From contig CANNZV010001058.1 in the NCBI GenBank assembly GCA_947561585.1, positions 248,001 through 312,000 of the forward strand: a stretch of 64,000 bases of DNA, written 5' to 3'. Each line of letters begins with the position of its first letter. The stretch's first letter is position 1. A program made the position numbers and the translations under genes. The DNA comes from Caprella mutica (lineage: Eukaryota; Arthropoda; Malacostraca; Amphipoda; Caprellidae). The notes under the pieces are model-generated. The model was not told the DNA's origin. It did no database searches and saw nothing but the letters and a program-made list of their open reading frames with translations. Shown here in pieces: positions 1 to 13,100 of the stretch.

Positions 1-570
1 GATGAAGAAAAGTAGTAAACATATAGTTACGCCATTACAATATTGTTTTTTTTATCATTACTGTATTTGTTTAAGTTAGTTATGAATGAATATTTTAGAA
101 AAATAATTAATAATGGGCTCAGTTTTGTTAGCCAGAAGTGAAGTTCTATTTCAAGCCACGCTAGCAAGTTTCACCTGGTGATGGTTACAGCTGGAACAAC
201 CCAGCTGCGTAGTTACCATTTTATATTTCACATCAGTAGCTGCTAGTTGAGTTCAGTTGTGGCCAAATGTTTCAACAGTGCGGTTCTAGGTATTCTTGTG
301 TCAAAATTCCAACTTCGAATATTCTTTATTTACTTACTCTAAGTCCACTTGTTTTAGTTTGAGCTGTTTTGATAAAGAGTATTAGTTTGTGTTTCTCGAA
401 ATAAAATGAAATCTTTAATATTAAAATATTATTTTATTTTTTATTAAAGTGCATGTAGGTTTTTCAAGATGGATAATTAAAATACCGAAATCGAAGGTTA
501 TTTAGTATTCGAGCTTTCGAATACCAAGATGTTTATATGTAGGAAACTCTCACTTTCTCCAATACTGTAT
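1..570. other. AT-rich intergenic sequence, nothing recognised
   Basis: No open frame with coding character, repeat or RNA gene was recognised before the transposon that begins near 573. Confidence 0.4.
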
Positions 571-572
571 TA

Positions 573-2434
573 TAGTCAAACGGGGCAAGAGATGAAACCT
601 CTATTTGTGGGGTAAAAAGTGAATCTACCATAACTCACACAAATTACAATCAATTTCAACATTCTATGTCTCATTTTGTAGCTACTTTTATTAGGCTTAT
701 TTGTATATGTGAATGAAATAAATCTACCAATAAATAAGAATTTGACATAGCTTAATGCAGGGGTGGGCACACATTGTGTTTTTCAGTGCCGAAAGATGGA
801 ATCTCAGTGCCAATTTTCTTTTCGTTTTCTAAATTTCTGGGATACAGATTAATTATATAATGAGGTGGTATATTTAATTGAAGTACGAACATGTACAACG
901 GTACATATTTTCCGTATAAATATTGGTAGTAGATTTATCATTTGCATTTAAAAGAATTAATAAATGATATATAAAGAAATTTTCTTCATGTGAAAATATC
1001 ACAATAAAAACAAAAATAAGCTATCTTGCATAAGTAATAATAAGTAACTCATAAATTCACAGGATAAATTACTTACCTAACTTATTAAAAATGGGAATTA
1101 AAAATGATTGTATAAATATTTACCACAGTGTTTGAATATCCCAAGACAAGCGTATGAAAGATGTAAATTTAACTGATCTAGATAAAAAGAGACAGAGGTA
1201 AATAAATTAAACACCGGCACTATTGTAACAATGAACAAAAATTTCTTATTAAGGGATAAAATTTACTATCAAAGTATCAAGATCATTCATTACAGATATA
1301 CTGTTCTTCAATTAGTTGGCCATGCACTTCTATATCATCCTTTTAATTTATAGAGCAGTCAGGGCTAAAAAAAATTAATTTTCTTTGGAAGAAAATAAAG
1401 CACCGTTTCCCGGGTGGGCAGTGGTGCCGTTTTGAGTGCCAAAACAGCACTGAGTGCTGCATTTGCCCACCCCTGGCTTAATGTATAGGTGTACCAAAAC
1501 AAGTTTCGGAAAACATTTTTCAAGTTGCACAAAACATGTGCTCTGAAGTTGATTTTTCTATTTGAAGGTCCAAAATGGGATGAAAAATGAATTTTTGGAT
1601 GTAACTCAACTACTGAGCTATTCATATGCAATATAAAACAATTTGGAGAGCGAGGAGAGGTGCTCAAAGATGGGGCACTTTTTGAACGCAAATGGGGTAA
1701 ATTATGAATAAAGAATATTTCATTTTATGCCCCATGAGGGTAAAAGATGAATTTATTTTTTGCCCCACAATTTATAGTACTGCGTATATATGTACTTAGT
1801 TCTTTGAGCTGAATGTGGAAACTGCTCTGGGAACTATAGTTTTTGGCAATGATATCTATTGTTTTTCTAGGTGTACATGTAGATTTAAGTAAAGACATGG
1901 AATGAATCTACTATTGTAGTAGCTCTTCAAAATATAAATGATGGTGCTAAGATAAAACATACTGCTGAGAAGTATGGCATGAATGTGGAATTACTCTGGA
2001 ATAAGCTACAGCAACAAAAGGAGAATAAACCAAGGAGAATGGAAAAGGTGAATGCCTGCTAAGAGTGGACAGATTATTTTTCAATAACAGACATACATAC
2101 TACATATATGTAAGCAATCATACATAGAGCATGGTGTATATCTCTATATTTGCAAGGAAAGAAGTGAGATTTTATCAGTGCTGGAACAAACATTCTTGAT
2201 CATATTCAAGAAAATTGAGTGAATGATCATTTGCGTATACATTATAGTCAGGTATTTTGTCTTTGAATGGTACAATTGTTTGAAACTAAGCAACTAGGCA
2301 TTTAATAAAGTAGGAAAACTGCAGCTAGCTAGAAAAGCTGTAACTGCTGATCCTTTTATTATCTTTGAATATTTGACAAATTAGAAGAAATGATAAAAAA
2401 AACCTAGTTGGTGGAGATCGTCCAACTGATCCTT

Positions 2435-2468
<34 letters not shown>

Positions 2469-3468
2469 GGCATAAAAGGCTCAAAAACAGTTATGCTTCC
2501 CATGGTGTAACAGAGAAAATATAGCCGTTCTTGAAATTCACTGCAACTGATTTTGAATGGTCATCTCAGTAGCACCTCTTTGGAAACTGTGGAGCTAGCC
2601 ATCTTAAGAAAATATTAACATTCTGGAACTGCCTCCTCACTGTACAGATTGCTTCAACCCCTAGATGTTGCATGTTTTTCTCCACTTACAAAGAAGTAAG
2701 AATCTGAGTAGGAGACTTTGAGCACAAAACAGCTGCATGAGAGCTTACCAGAAAGCAGGTTTTGTTAGCATACTGTGTCATGTGTGGAAAAAATGCCTAT
2801 CAACTGATGTCAAAACTGGCTGATGTCAAAACAGAAAATGGGTGAATAGCGGAAAATCTGAAAATTACAACAATGAGCCTATGATAGATAACCAAAATGA
2901 GAATGACACGCAACTTGACTTAACTGTAGAAATCGGGTCACCAACTGCAACACCTAACTTCTTTTCTAACATCTAACTCTTCCTCCATTCCCACCTATAA
3001 AACAGAATACACAACCTGGATATACATAGTACTTGGACATCTGCACCACCACATAGATCAGTGTATGATGACCTTTATGAATTGTAAAGTTGAAATGTCT
3101 CAATGAATTGCAATTGTAGTGCAATTCAGTCTCAAAAAAGATAATTTAAAAAAATGATATTATTATTTGCAATGTGTGGGGTAATAAAAAAATTCAATCT
3201 TGGCCACTGGGGCATAAAATAAAATTTCATTATTAGCCCCATGCAATATATTTCTTACCCCATTTTCACAATTTTTTGGGGTAAAAATGAATTTCCATTT
3301 TTTACTTCTGTAGAAAATGTATCAAGTGCTTCAAAAAAATGTTTATTACACTAAAATAGCACAACAATTCCCCGCATCATTTGATATGTTTGTTTTGACA
3401 GTACCATTCTTCGTTATTGAAATAGATAGATGTTTATGAAATCTTTCATTTCTTACCCCGTTTGACTA
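573..3468 (+). mobile_element. Decayed pogo/Tigger-like DNA transposon
   Basis: The two ends are inverted repeats (TAGTCAAACGGGG on the left, CCCCGTTTGACTA on the right), each flanked by TA at 571-572 and 3469-3470, the target duplication of the Tc1/mariner/pogo group. Near 1903-2030 the plus strand encodes a psq-type helix-turn-helix (VALQNINDGAKIKHTAEKYG and onward). Near 2330-2430 there is a relic resembling the segment before the second catalytic aspartate (FDKLEEMIKK). Near 2625-2690 a relic resembles the LPPH...PLDV block of pogo-type DDE transposases. Stop codons and frame changes are frequent, and a run of about 30 A occurs at 2437-2466. A hAT element sits inside it at 758-1475. It is a dead copy. 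Confidence 0.75.
758..1475. mobile_element. Non-autonomous hAT element nested in the pogo-like copy
   Basis: The element starts CAGGGGTGGGCACAC and ends TTTGCCCACCCCTG, which are inverted repeats of hAT type (CAGNG). It is flanked on both sides by the 8-bp duplication GCTTAATG (750-757 and 1476-1483), the target-site length of hAT transposases. At 718 bp with no transposase reading frame, it must have been moved by a transposase supplied elsewhere. Confidence 0.85.
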
Positions 3469-3891
3469 TATATATATTTTTTGTTCATATATTTATTTAG
3501 AAATTAGAAACAGAAACATTGTAAATTATATCTTCCTATCTATTGATGACAATATTATAAAAAAAATGATGTCAGCAATGACTAGATACATATACAATTC
3601 GTTTTTTTCTGCGTCAAATTTCAAAATAATTAGATATGTACCTAAATCATTAATTTTTTAAAATCTATTCACAATTTTTAAAAGGTCAGATTGACTATTG
3701 AACGTGGCCGGTAAAATTTATCTCAGAATTGAAATTACTCACATATTTTATCTTAGATTTATTTTTAATATGTATTTGAGAACTAACAAAATTTCTAACG
3801 TCATAATATGTTTTGAATTAATTGATACGTATTTGGATTAATATTGAATAAATTACATTTAGCCAAATTTGTATTTATGCTACCACTGGTG

Positions 3892-3898
3892 TATAAGA
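3892..3898 (+). promoter_or_regulatory. Candidate TATA box of the secreted-protein gene
   Basis: TATAAGA lies about 240 bp upstream of the first ATG at 4134. No ATG is seen between the expected transcription start (about 3920) and the gene start. This is a short motif in AT-rich DNA, so support is weak. The ATG also directly follows an acceptor-like TACTACAG, so a 5' untranslated intron is possible. Confidence 0.3.
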
Positions 3899-4133
3899 GT
3901 CAAAATATTTGTGTTATTAGACAAAAGACACATCAATTTCATCTGTAACTATTAAAGGAGCTTCAACTAACTTGTCTTACAATAACATCGAAGTCCTCAC
4001 ATTTTGATTAACTTTACCAAACTTACATACCTAGACACTGAAAAAGAAAAAAAATATTTACAGTTACAAAAATCAATTGCAGATATTTTCATTTTCATTC
4101 CTAAAAAATAATTCCTTAAGTTCTTACTACAGG

Positions 4134-7100
4134 ATGATTACCAAATTGCTTAGATTTTTGTTGATCCAAATAACGGTGAGTTATTGCAAACTTTCAAATT
4201 TTACAATATTTATGAGGCTGTCCTTTTCGATAGTAAGTCTTTACTTTTATTTTTCAGATCCAGTTTGCTTTGGCAGCTAATTTAGAAGGACGAACTTCTC
4301 ACTACGTAAGAAATACTTAGCCTGCTAAAGACAACACTTCTGTTCATTTTATTTTAGAATACAGGCAGACCCTGCATTAAGTAAAAGACAAAATATGAAA
4401 AAGTACCATGTAAACGTTCGTTGATTTTTGTTAATAAAAAGCGATATGATTGTAGTAACAATGCTAAACTTAAAGCAGAGTCTCCCCAGATTTAATTTTA
4501 ATTTCTAAGTTAATGTAAGTTATGTTTGTATCGCTATTGTTGTCGCTTATACTGAATGTACAGTGTACACATGTTAAAATTTGATATTTTGATTTGCTCA
4601 TAAGTTCTGTATTCACCCATAAATGAATTTTCTATAACAACTTATTCAGGTGAACTTGTTAGATTCCAATGCGAATGATGACACCGCCTTACGTATAACT
4701 TGTCCAGTATATACAATACGACCAGCCAATCAAACTGTGAAATTCACTAAATATGCAGCTTCATCGAAACAATTCACTGCTGTGTTTAACGATTGGGAAA
4801 ATAGAACAAATGCTCAAACTTTTCAAGAATGCGCCAATCAAGCAGCAGCTGACGGTATGTAACACATACAATTATACATTTAAGATAATTCTAACGGTGT
4901 CAATGATTATATGCAATGACATTCTAACTAACATTTACTTTCAATGATATAAATAGATGCCAAGATGTTCTTGTTTGACGATGGAGATTGTACTATTTCA
5001 CATAGTCTCTTCACTCGTTTACCTGAATCTTGCGGGGACGAGAGTGCTGTTGTTGTGTACATGGTTGAACCTCTTGGTAAGCAAACTTTAAGTGATTAGA
5101 TTTGCCATCACAATAATTATCTCCTTTTTATTTGACAGATAAAATTGATTATTAATATTTTATAATTATGTTAAAGAGATTTCAGTGATGAACTGTTTAT
5201 CACTAGAGTCAGTCCAAAGCTTATTCATTTAATTGTAATAGAATCGAGTGTTTTATGATATAAATGAATATATTAATTTTGACTTATATTATGGTTGGAG
5301 TCCAAGTTGTAAATACATGAATGAAACACTATTTGGTTTTAACACAAAATCTTAATAAAACTATTATTACTACTGTTACATATATGGTTTAAATACCCAC
5401 CTAGGTAAATGGTGGCCGGAAATCTCGGTCTCGGAATATCCGCTATTGAAATTTCGGTTTCAGAATTATAGATGACCTCTCAACATAAATGACCGTTATG
5501 TAGTTTTCTGTATCCTCTAGTTTGTTTTACTACACACTTTATGATTGTTTACTAACCTGACAGAGGACCACGCCACTCGATATATATAATTCTTAAGTTT
5601 CATTTAAAGGTGGGACCGAATATTCTGAGACCGCATTTTCCGCTTGAATCTCATGTTAAATAAATGTCAAAAAAACGTCAAAATTTCTAATGTTGTGTAT
5701 CATTTTACAACGGTTAATGATATTATCCAATTTTAATAAATACTCTACGCATTTTAGTACTCATAATTTGTACTTTTTCTATTGTTGTTCTTCAGCTCCA
5801 AGACTGAATTTCCCGAGTCCGAATTTTAAAAAACCGAAATTTCCTAAAACCCTAGGTGAACGTGCACTTAAGCTTCAATTGAGATTGTCGAAGCTATACT
5901 TCCCTTTCTGTTGTTTAATTAAATATTAAAAATGTGATATCATAGATAATTTAAATGAAAAATATAATAAATTTTAAAATGAAAATACTTGCATTGACTA
6001 ATTTAATAGCATAGTGTTCTTGTTATTAAACTTTGAAATATAACATTAGTTAGATGATTTTTATTATCTTAAATAAGATTACAATTAATTTTTCCATTTT
6101 TAAAAATGAAATGAACGTAAAAATGTCCAAACAAATATTTTGCTACAAGCTACGATACAAATATGCGATAAGACTGCTAAATTATAAACTAAGCAATAGG
6201 TAACTATGATTTTTATTTAATTAATAATATTTAATAAAACAACAGGAGGGAATGAATAATGATAACTTTAATGAATAAAATTTACCGTACATCTAGCTAG
6301 GAAGCACAGCCAGTCAACTGTGGTTCCCTATTTCAAATCGTTCACATTTATTGATAGAGATATATTCAAGCCCTTTTATAAGATAAAATCATCTTTTCGG
6401 GAAAAAAAAATTATTTCATTTACATCATAGATAAAACAATATAAATTATTAGAGTTGTCAATCAAATAGTTTACCTAATCTCGGTTATTCATTTTAAGTA
6501 CACACAATATCAAAAATAGAATCCAATCCATTTTACAAACTGAGTCAAGTAATATTCACTCATGACCTGAGTATTTTTAACTGACTAAAGAACTGGAATT
6601 TTTAATTTCCTCAGGAAGAGAATTCCACAATTTTGGGTCATTACAAGATATTGATCTTTTACTTAGTACTAGTCTTTGGAAAGAAGGTATAGCAACATCT
6701 CTATTTCCAGTATTATAATTGTGCACAGGGTATTCAAGTAGAGTTCTCCTACTAAACATATAAACACCTAAAACATAATTATAAATAGAGCCCGGACTTT
6801 TAGGACCTATAAAAAAAGGCATTTTAGGACCTAAAGAGAGGCATTTTAGGACCTAAAAAAAGGCATTTAAGGACCTAAAAAATGGCATTTTAGGACCTAT
6901 CAAGGCATTTTAGGACCTAAATACAACATTTCAGGACTTATGCATACACTTTTAAGATTAATAAATAGGTATTTACAACGAATAAATCAGCATTTTGAAA
7001 TATAAAATTGACAGCTTTTAGTCCGTTTAAATGAAAAAAATGGTGAAAACAAATGAATAATTCATCCCTTAAAAATTCAATGAATCTAGTTTATAGTATA

Positions 7101-10100
7101 TTTATTCAAATTTAACCTAAAAGTATTTTAAAAAAAAGTTAGGTAAATTGAAATTCATGAAATGAAACTAATTCCAATATTAAATTCGAAAATTGAATTT
7201 ATAGCAAACCCTCGTAGTAGACAACCTCAGATTAAACAAATCATACATTAGATAATTAGACCAATTAAGATATTACAAATATCCTTAGGTTCTACATATC
7301 TCTCTCTTTGAATAGTTTATTTTTCACTATTTTGTGCATGGCAGAGTATGTGCTAAAAAATGATGCAAAGAATCACAGAAAACTAGATACAGTGGTGACT
7401 ATACTAATTCTTGAAGTGATATAAGTAGTTTATTTGTATAATAATTCAGACAGATTTTGATTGAATTAAAACGTTCCATAAATTTGTCAAAATAACCCAT
7501 CAACTTTACCGACTTACCAAATTATTTAATAAAATAAAAAGCCCAAAATAAGACTTCGCATCATTTTAGGAGTTTATGATATTTAAGGACTTTATGGCAT
7601 TAATGGCATTTTAAGGACTTTATGGCATTAATTGACTCTATTGCATTTATTGACTTTATAGCATTTTATGGCTTTTATGGCATTTGTCCGGGCTCTAATT
7701 ATAAATATCTCTTATGTTGAGTATCTGAGTTTTATGAAACAATGGCATAGTATGTTCAAGATAAGAGGAACAAGTAATCAGTCTAACAATCTTATTTTGA
7801 AGCCTAATTAAAGGGTTAACATTAATATCAGCAGAATCACCCCATAACAATACACCATAAATTAGGTGAGGATAGACTAAGCTATAATAGAGATTTATCA
7901 AAGTATATTGAGGAACATCACTATAAATTTTATAAAATATACCAACAGTTTTTGACAATCTCATACAAATTGAATCTATGTATCCTTTTTTCGTTCATTA
8001 AATACTGTTCTGTAGTAATCTCTCTTGGCTTTTCTTATAGAACTAGTTAGCGCATTCCTATAACTCTTATATAAAGACAGACTAATTTGATTTAATTTAA
8101 GCATTTTAAAATAGGTTGACTTCATTTTAATGGAAATAAACAATGAACTGGAAATCCAGGGCTTACTCAGTCTCATCTGTGATATATACTTAGTTTTGAG
8201 CGGAAACAACTAAAATAAATAGACCTTAATTTTTCGATGAAATATTCAGTATTATCATTTACATTACCTGCAGGAAAAAGCCAGTTACACTCAATACACT
8301 GACGTAGAAACTCTTTGAGATTTACTTCAGAATGATCCCGAAAAGAAATTTTTAGTACATTGTTCACGATAAATGAACATTCTTCAATATGTGTCTCGTA
8401 ATAAGAGGTAAATAGTTCAAAGAAAACATATGATATACAAAACCTTTAACATTGAGATTTGAATTTTCATAATCTACAAGATTAATATTAAAGTCACCAG
8501 TGAGAAATACTTCATCATCCTTAACACTACTATCATTTAAAACAACCAAAATTAAGATGTTCCAAAAATGTATCTAGGGAACCGGCATGGGGGCGATAAA
8601 TACAGCAATAGCTCGTAGTAGACCAGAGCTACGTTCCAAGTTTGTTTGGTCTAGTAAGAAACTCATTTTATTAGTTTCCTAGTAGACCAACATCGTTTTC
8701 TCTAAAAAGTGAAGCGGTGACTTTAATAATTCAATAACTCTATTTGTTTATGATAACTTTATTGCCAAATTAATGGTGACTAACATACCAATTTTGAAGG
8801 GAAATACTTTTAGAAACTGTAGGAAATTTTTTTGATTTAATTAAAATGAATCTAATATTTTTTTCAATTAAATTACAATTTTATGAAATTGTAATAGTCT
8901 TCACCGTATCTAGTTTTCTGTAACTTTTCACATCAATTTTTTTTAGCACAGACTCTACCATTAAATCTGGAACCGATTCTGCCGTAAGTTTTATACTAAA
9001 AACAACATAAATAAATATAATATATCATTCAAATTAGAGATTTATCTTTAAAACAGTATTGTAATTATTACTCCTTGTAATATTTACACTAGAATAACTG
9101 TCAGGTGACAAAAATTGTGTTTAGTCTAGTACGAGGTTTTTTCCAGTACAGTTTCAAAAATTTCTTGGTCTAATAGGAGGTGTCTACTAGGAGGTTGGTC
9201 TAGAGCGGGGTTTTGCTGTAGTAATAATTATGAACACTCGATTTGAAATTTTCACGCCTACCGCACACACCTCAATTGAATCATTGACGAATGAGCGATC
9301 AGAGTGATGATCTGAGGACAACCTACCATTACAATAGATGGAGACTCCGCCCCCATTACCAATTTCAAGCACAGAATGCCATCCCTTATAGTTATCTATA
9401 TTAAAGCCACGCCAATGAATATTATAATTACATAGAGAAAAGTGACCAGTATTCCTCCTAAAGGCGGTTATAAAATTATTAACAGAATACTATTTGGATT
9501 GCATAGCCATATCAAGAGACTGATAATAACCATTGTAGTAATCATCATCAAAATCATCAACTATGAAATTGTTCTCACTCATTGTAGAGGAATTTTAACA
9601 GAGAATGAAAATTGCCGCTAGTCGGAACTAGCATAACATAAATAAGCAAACTATGGAAAAGGATTAAGTCCTGGCAAATAAAGGAGTATGTCAGAGCATA
9701 CTCATGTTTGCGCCAGACAACCTTACAAATAATTAACCGTGACACAAACATTAGCAAATAATGCAAGTGACAGGACTGATGGTAATTCACAACAAACATT
9801 AGAAGAATCAGTAAGAAAACTCTAGTCATCACTAGTTGGCCGCACTCAAAAATAGAAAAAGAGACATATACACGGGGAAAATAGGTACCATACAATAACA
9901 CAACAGACAGATAAGATGAACATCCCAGTAGAAGGTAAGCAAAAAATACTCGGTGGATACCATCAACAGTGTCCACACAAATCAATACGTACAGGGTCGT
10001 GCAGCTAAATTGGGACTAACACAACTTTTTTTAAATTCGCTATTTTGAAAGGCAAATAATGATTAAATGTAATTTTTACTTGTATTTATTTGTTCGTTAT

Positions 10101-13100
10101 TGTCTACAGAACAAAATTATTCTATGTGACTACCCTTTGCGTCAATAATTTGGGAGGTTCTTGAGCGAAACTGTGAACAAATCCTTTTTACATACTCGGG
10201 GTCAAGATTACGAAATGCCCGACGAATATCGGCCTTCAGAGAGTTGACACTTGGATGTGAAGTTACGTTAGACTCTCCCTCAATGACGCCAAACAGCCAA
10301 TAGTCACAAACATTCAGATCTGGGGAGCTGCTGGGCCAAATATCCTTTGGGACCATCAAAGGAAGATTCTCCTTCAGGAAATTCTGAACTTTCTTTGCTC
10401 CATGCGCGGGCGCAGAGTCTTGAGCGAGCATCACTTGAAGGGGTCGTAGTAGTTCCTACGTATCCATGGCATCAAAACATCTTTCAGAATTTTCAAGTAC
10501 TCTGCTGTGTTGATTTTAAGGCCCACTTAGATGAAATGAGGAGGCATCACCTTACCATCACTTGCAACGGCTGCAAAAACCATCACAGAAGCGGGAATTT
10601 TGACCTGCATCACAGGAGGAACTTCTGAACGATCGGAGGCAACTACTAATGCCAACTACTGGCAAGTTAAATATGTTTTTAAGTAAGGAACATACTGTAG
10701 CTGATGTATTGTTGTTGTCAAGGGATTCTGAAATAAGTGCACATCCAGAGATTACGAACTCGTCTCTACGCTGAGATGCATCCATGTCATCCAATCGACC
10801 CTGTAGCTCCTGTATCCTGCGATTAAGAGTTGAATTCTGCATTTCAAGATTGTCAATCTTTTCATCCTTTTTGTTGATTATTGTAAGAACTTCTTTTCGA
10901 GAAGCATCAAATTTATCTTGAGAAACGTGGGTAATATAGCGGAGAGTGTCATCCTCAGTTTCCGGTGGATCCGGTGATTGTGGTTTCGTAGACTTTTTGG
11001 GAGGCATGAATGAAAATTCACCGGATGCTAGTGCATATGGGTAGGGCAACCAACTCAAATTACCGAATACACTTATGTAGATCTAGTCTAGGGGGTAGGC
11101 TAGAGCTAGTTAGTACTCCAGAGAAATCAAAAAAGTTACAGAGCGGCACAAGACATCACACCTCCTTCACTGATTGGTTGCCAATTCTTAAATAGCCAAT
11201 TCTTAAATAGCTTCGACGGTCTCAGTCGAATCTTAAGGGCAATGCCATATGAGCGTTTTTGCACGTCGTTTTCACAGCGTTTTCGACACTGGAAAAATTA
11301 TTGTGAAACACATTCCATATTTATCCATGTTACGAAACGCATTTGGAGCGTTAAAAACGATGTGAAAAGGCTCGTCAAACATGAATGGCCCTCATCGCAA
11401 CTTCACCTTGCGGCCATGTAAGACGAGCGTTTTTGAGTCGTTTTCAATGCTCCAAAAGCGTATTAATTGTTTCATTCATAAATTAATTGTCTCTTTCTAC
11501 TAAAAATACAATTGGATATAAATTCAGTTTTTAAATTATCTAACTAAACTTACATGTTAACACTGGGTTTTGAACAAATATGTTTGAATATACTAAATAA
11601 TATTAATTAAATTAAACGGGCCTCACAAATGAATTAATATTATTTCTTCACAACCCATTGAAGAATCTCAATTCAAAATGTTAATTAATTATATGATGTC
11701 ACATTTTTGCAGAAGATAGCTGTGCAGGTGTATACACCTGGGTGGATGAAGGCCCTATTGATGATGGCATTTATTGCGGATATTCTGGTATTTCCCGCGC
11801 TTGCAGCCAAGGAAAAATCTACGGATGTGAGTAAATGAAGTAGAATTACTTGATTCTTAATATGTCCAATAAATTCGATAATGCCCTATAATTTCATTAC
11901 GTCTCTTATATTTTTAGTAGTAAATTAAATCTGAACGAGTAGAATTAACAAAATATTAATTTATTATTCAAACTTTACAAATTACTGTTAAATGAATGGA
12001 AAATTTTCTTCAGTCTAAAGAGTAATCTGAAAAACTATAGAAGATTCACACATTCTAATAGTTAATTTATGAGTTCTTTTGATGAAAAGGAAATGTGATT
12101 TCAACGGATAAATCAATATAAAATATGCGTTTAAAATCATAGATCCTGAAAATATTATAGATGGATTGAATTAAAGACAATTCAATCGCTCTATACTATC
12201 GGTATATAGTATTCGATACCATTTAATTTTGTTTAGTCTATGATATTCTTAAGATCTATGATTTTAAATGGATATTGCCTCTACCCTAATCATACAATAT
12301 TAATGACTGAGCAGTAATTTCTTCAAAAAGTAAATTGCTTCTCAAACAATTTACATCAGAAATCTATGTAGATCATACAAATCTTTAAACAGCTGGAACA
12401 GAAATACCGATGATATTTTACTGTACATCATTTAAGAATTTATCTTATCATTATTTGTCAATCGAAAGGTGGTCAATGCTTATAATATGTTTTATCAAAT
12501 ATAACTTTTACATCTCAAATACTAAAACTAGTCTATGGATTAATCACCTAACTGATTATGTTTATTAGGAATTGAAATCTTATTATGTGATTCAATCCGG
12601 TAAATCTAAATTGAATACAGTGAACTTTGAATTAGAAGTCAGACAAAAAAAGGGCTATCTGGAAATTGTCTCTTATCACAATTTGGTAGCAATATCTCAC
12701 TGATGTAGAAAAGCTACTGCCTTATAAGATGTATATTATGTTATTCAGTTATTCATTGTGAAAAGGAATAATTATGTTGTTAAAATGAATAATTTTTTAA
12801 AGCTATATACACACAGAGAAAGGATTAGTTGAATCAAATCAAATTTGATTTGTTTTGACTCATATGAATGGGTTATTTTTGCGCCTACCTACGTAGTGAG
12901 TGCAGGTACTACTTAAAGGGGCAGTTCAGTCAAAATCAAACTATCGCCAAATTGGTCCTAAATCGATTTAGTATATTTATTTATGTAACATTAGAATATT
13001 CGTTGATTTTAGAAATGTTTATATAAAAAGTATATTGTAAATTAGTGGCGCCATCTGTGGACTGCGGTGGACCGCGTAACTAATCATTGTAGCACGTAAA

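Larger units (their letters stand above)
6540..11090 (-). mobile_element. Decayed LINE (Jockey/CR1/L2-like) with nested insertions
   Basis: Read on the minus strand, the order is ORF1, endonuclease, linker and the C-terminal part of the reverse transcriptase. ORF1 runs from 11006 (MPPKKSTK, then a coiled coil with heptads near 10770-10900) to about 10650. ORF2 begins near 9582 ([10 protein letters not shown]) and has an in-frame stop after MAMQSK. Endonuclease pieces are GGGVSIYC (near 9350), [18 protein letters not shown] (near 8590) and [10 protein letters not shown] (near 8490). The linker ends [15 protein letters not shown] at about 7980, and the C-terminal [17 protein letters not shown] follows at once. 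The catalytic fingers and palm are therefore absent. Insertions lie at 6786-7697, about 8607-9221 and about 9992-10630. It cannot move. Confidence 0.75.

Noticed and set aside
1365..1691. Minus-strand frame of 108 residues
   Set aside because: It spans the border of the hAT element and the pogo-like element, so it is not one gene.
9575..9985. Open frame of 136 residues on the minus strand with many hydrophobic residues
   Set aside because: It lies between the ORF1 relic and ORF2 of the decayed LINE and overlaps the ORF2 start in another frame. It has no similarity that I recognise.
10347..10628. Plus-strand frame of 93 residues
   Set aside because: It is the antisense shadow of the mariner transposase relic.
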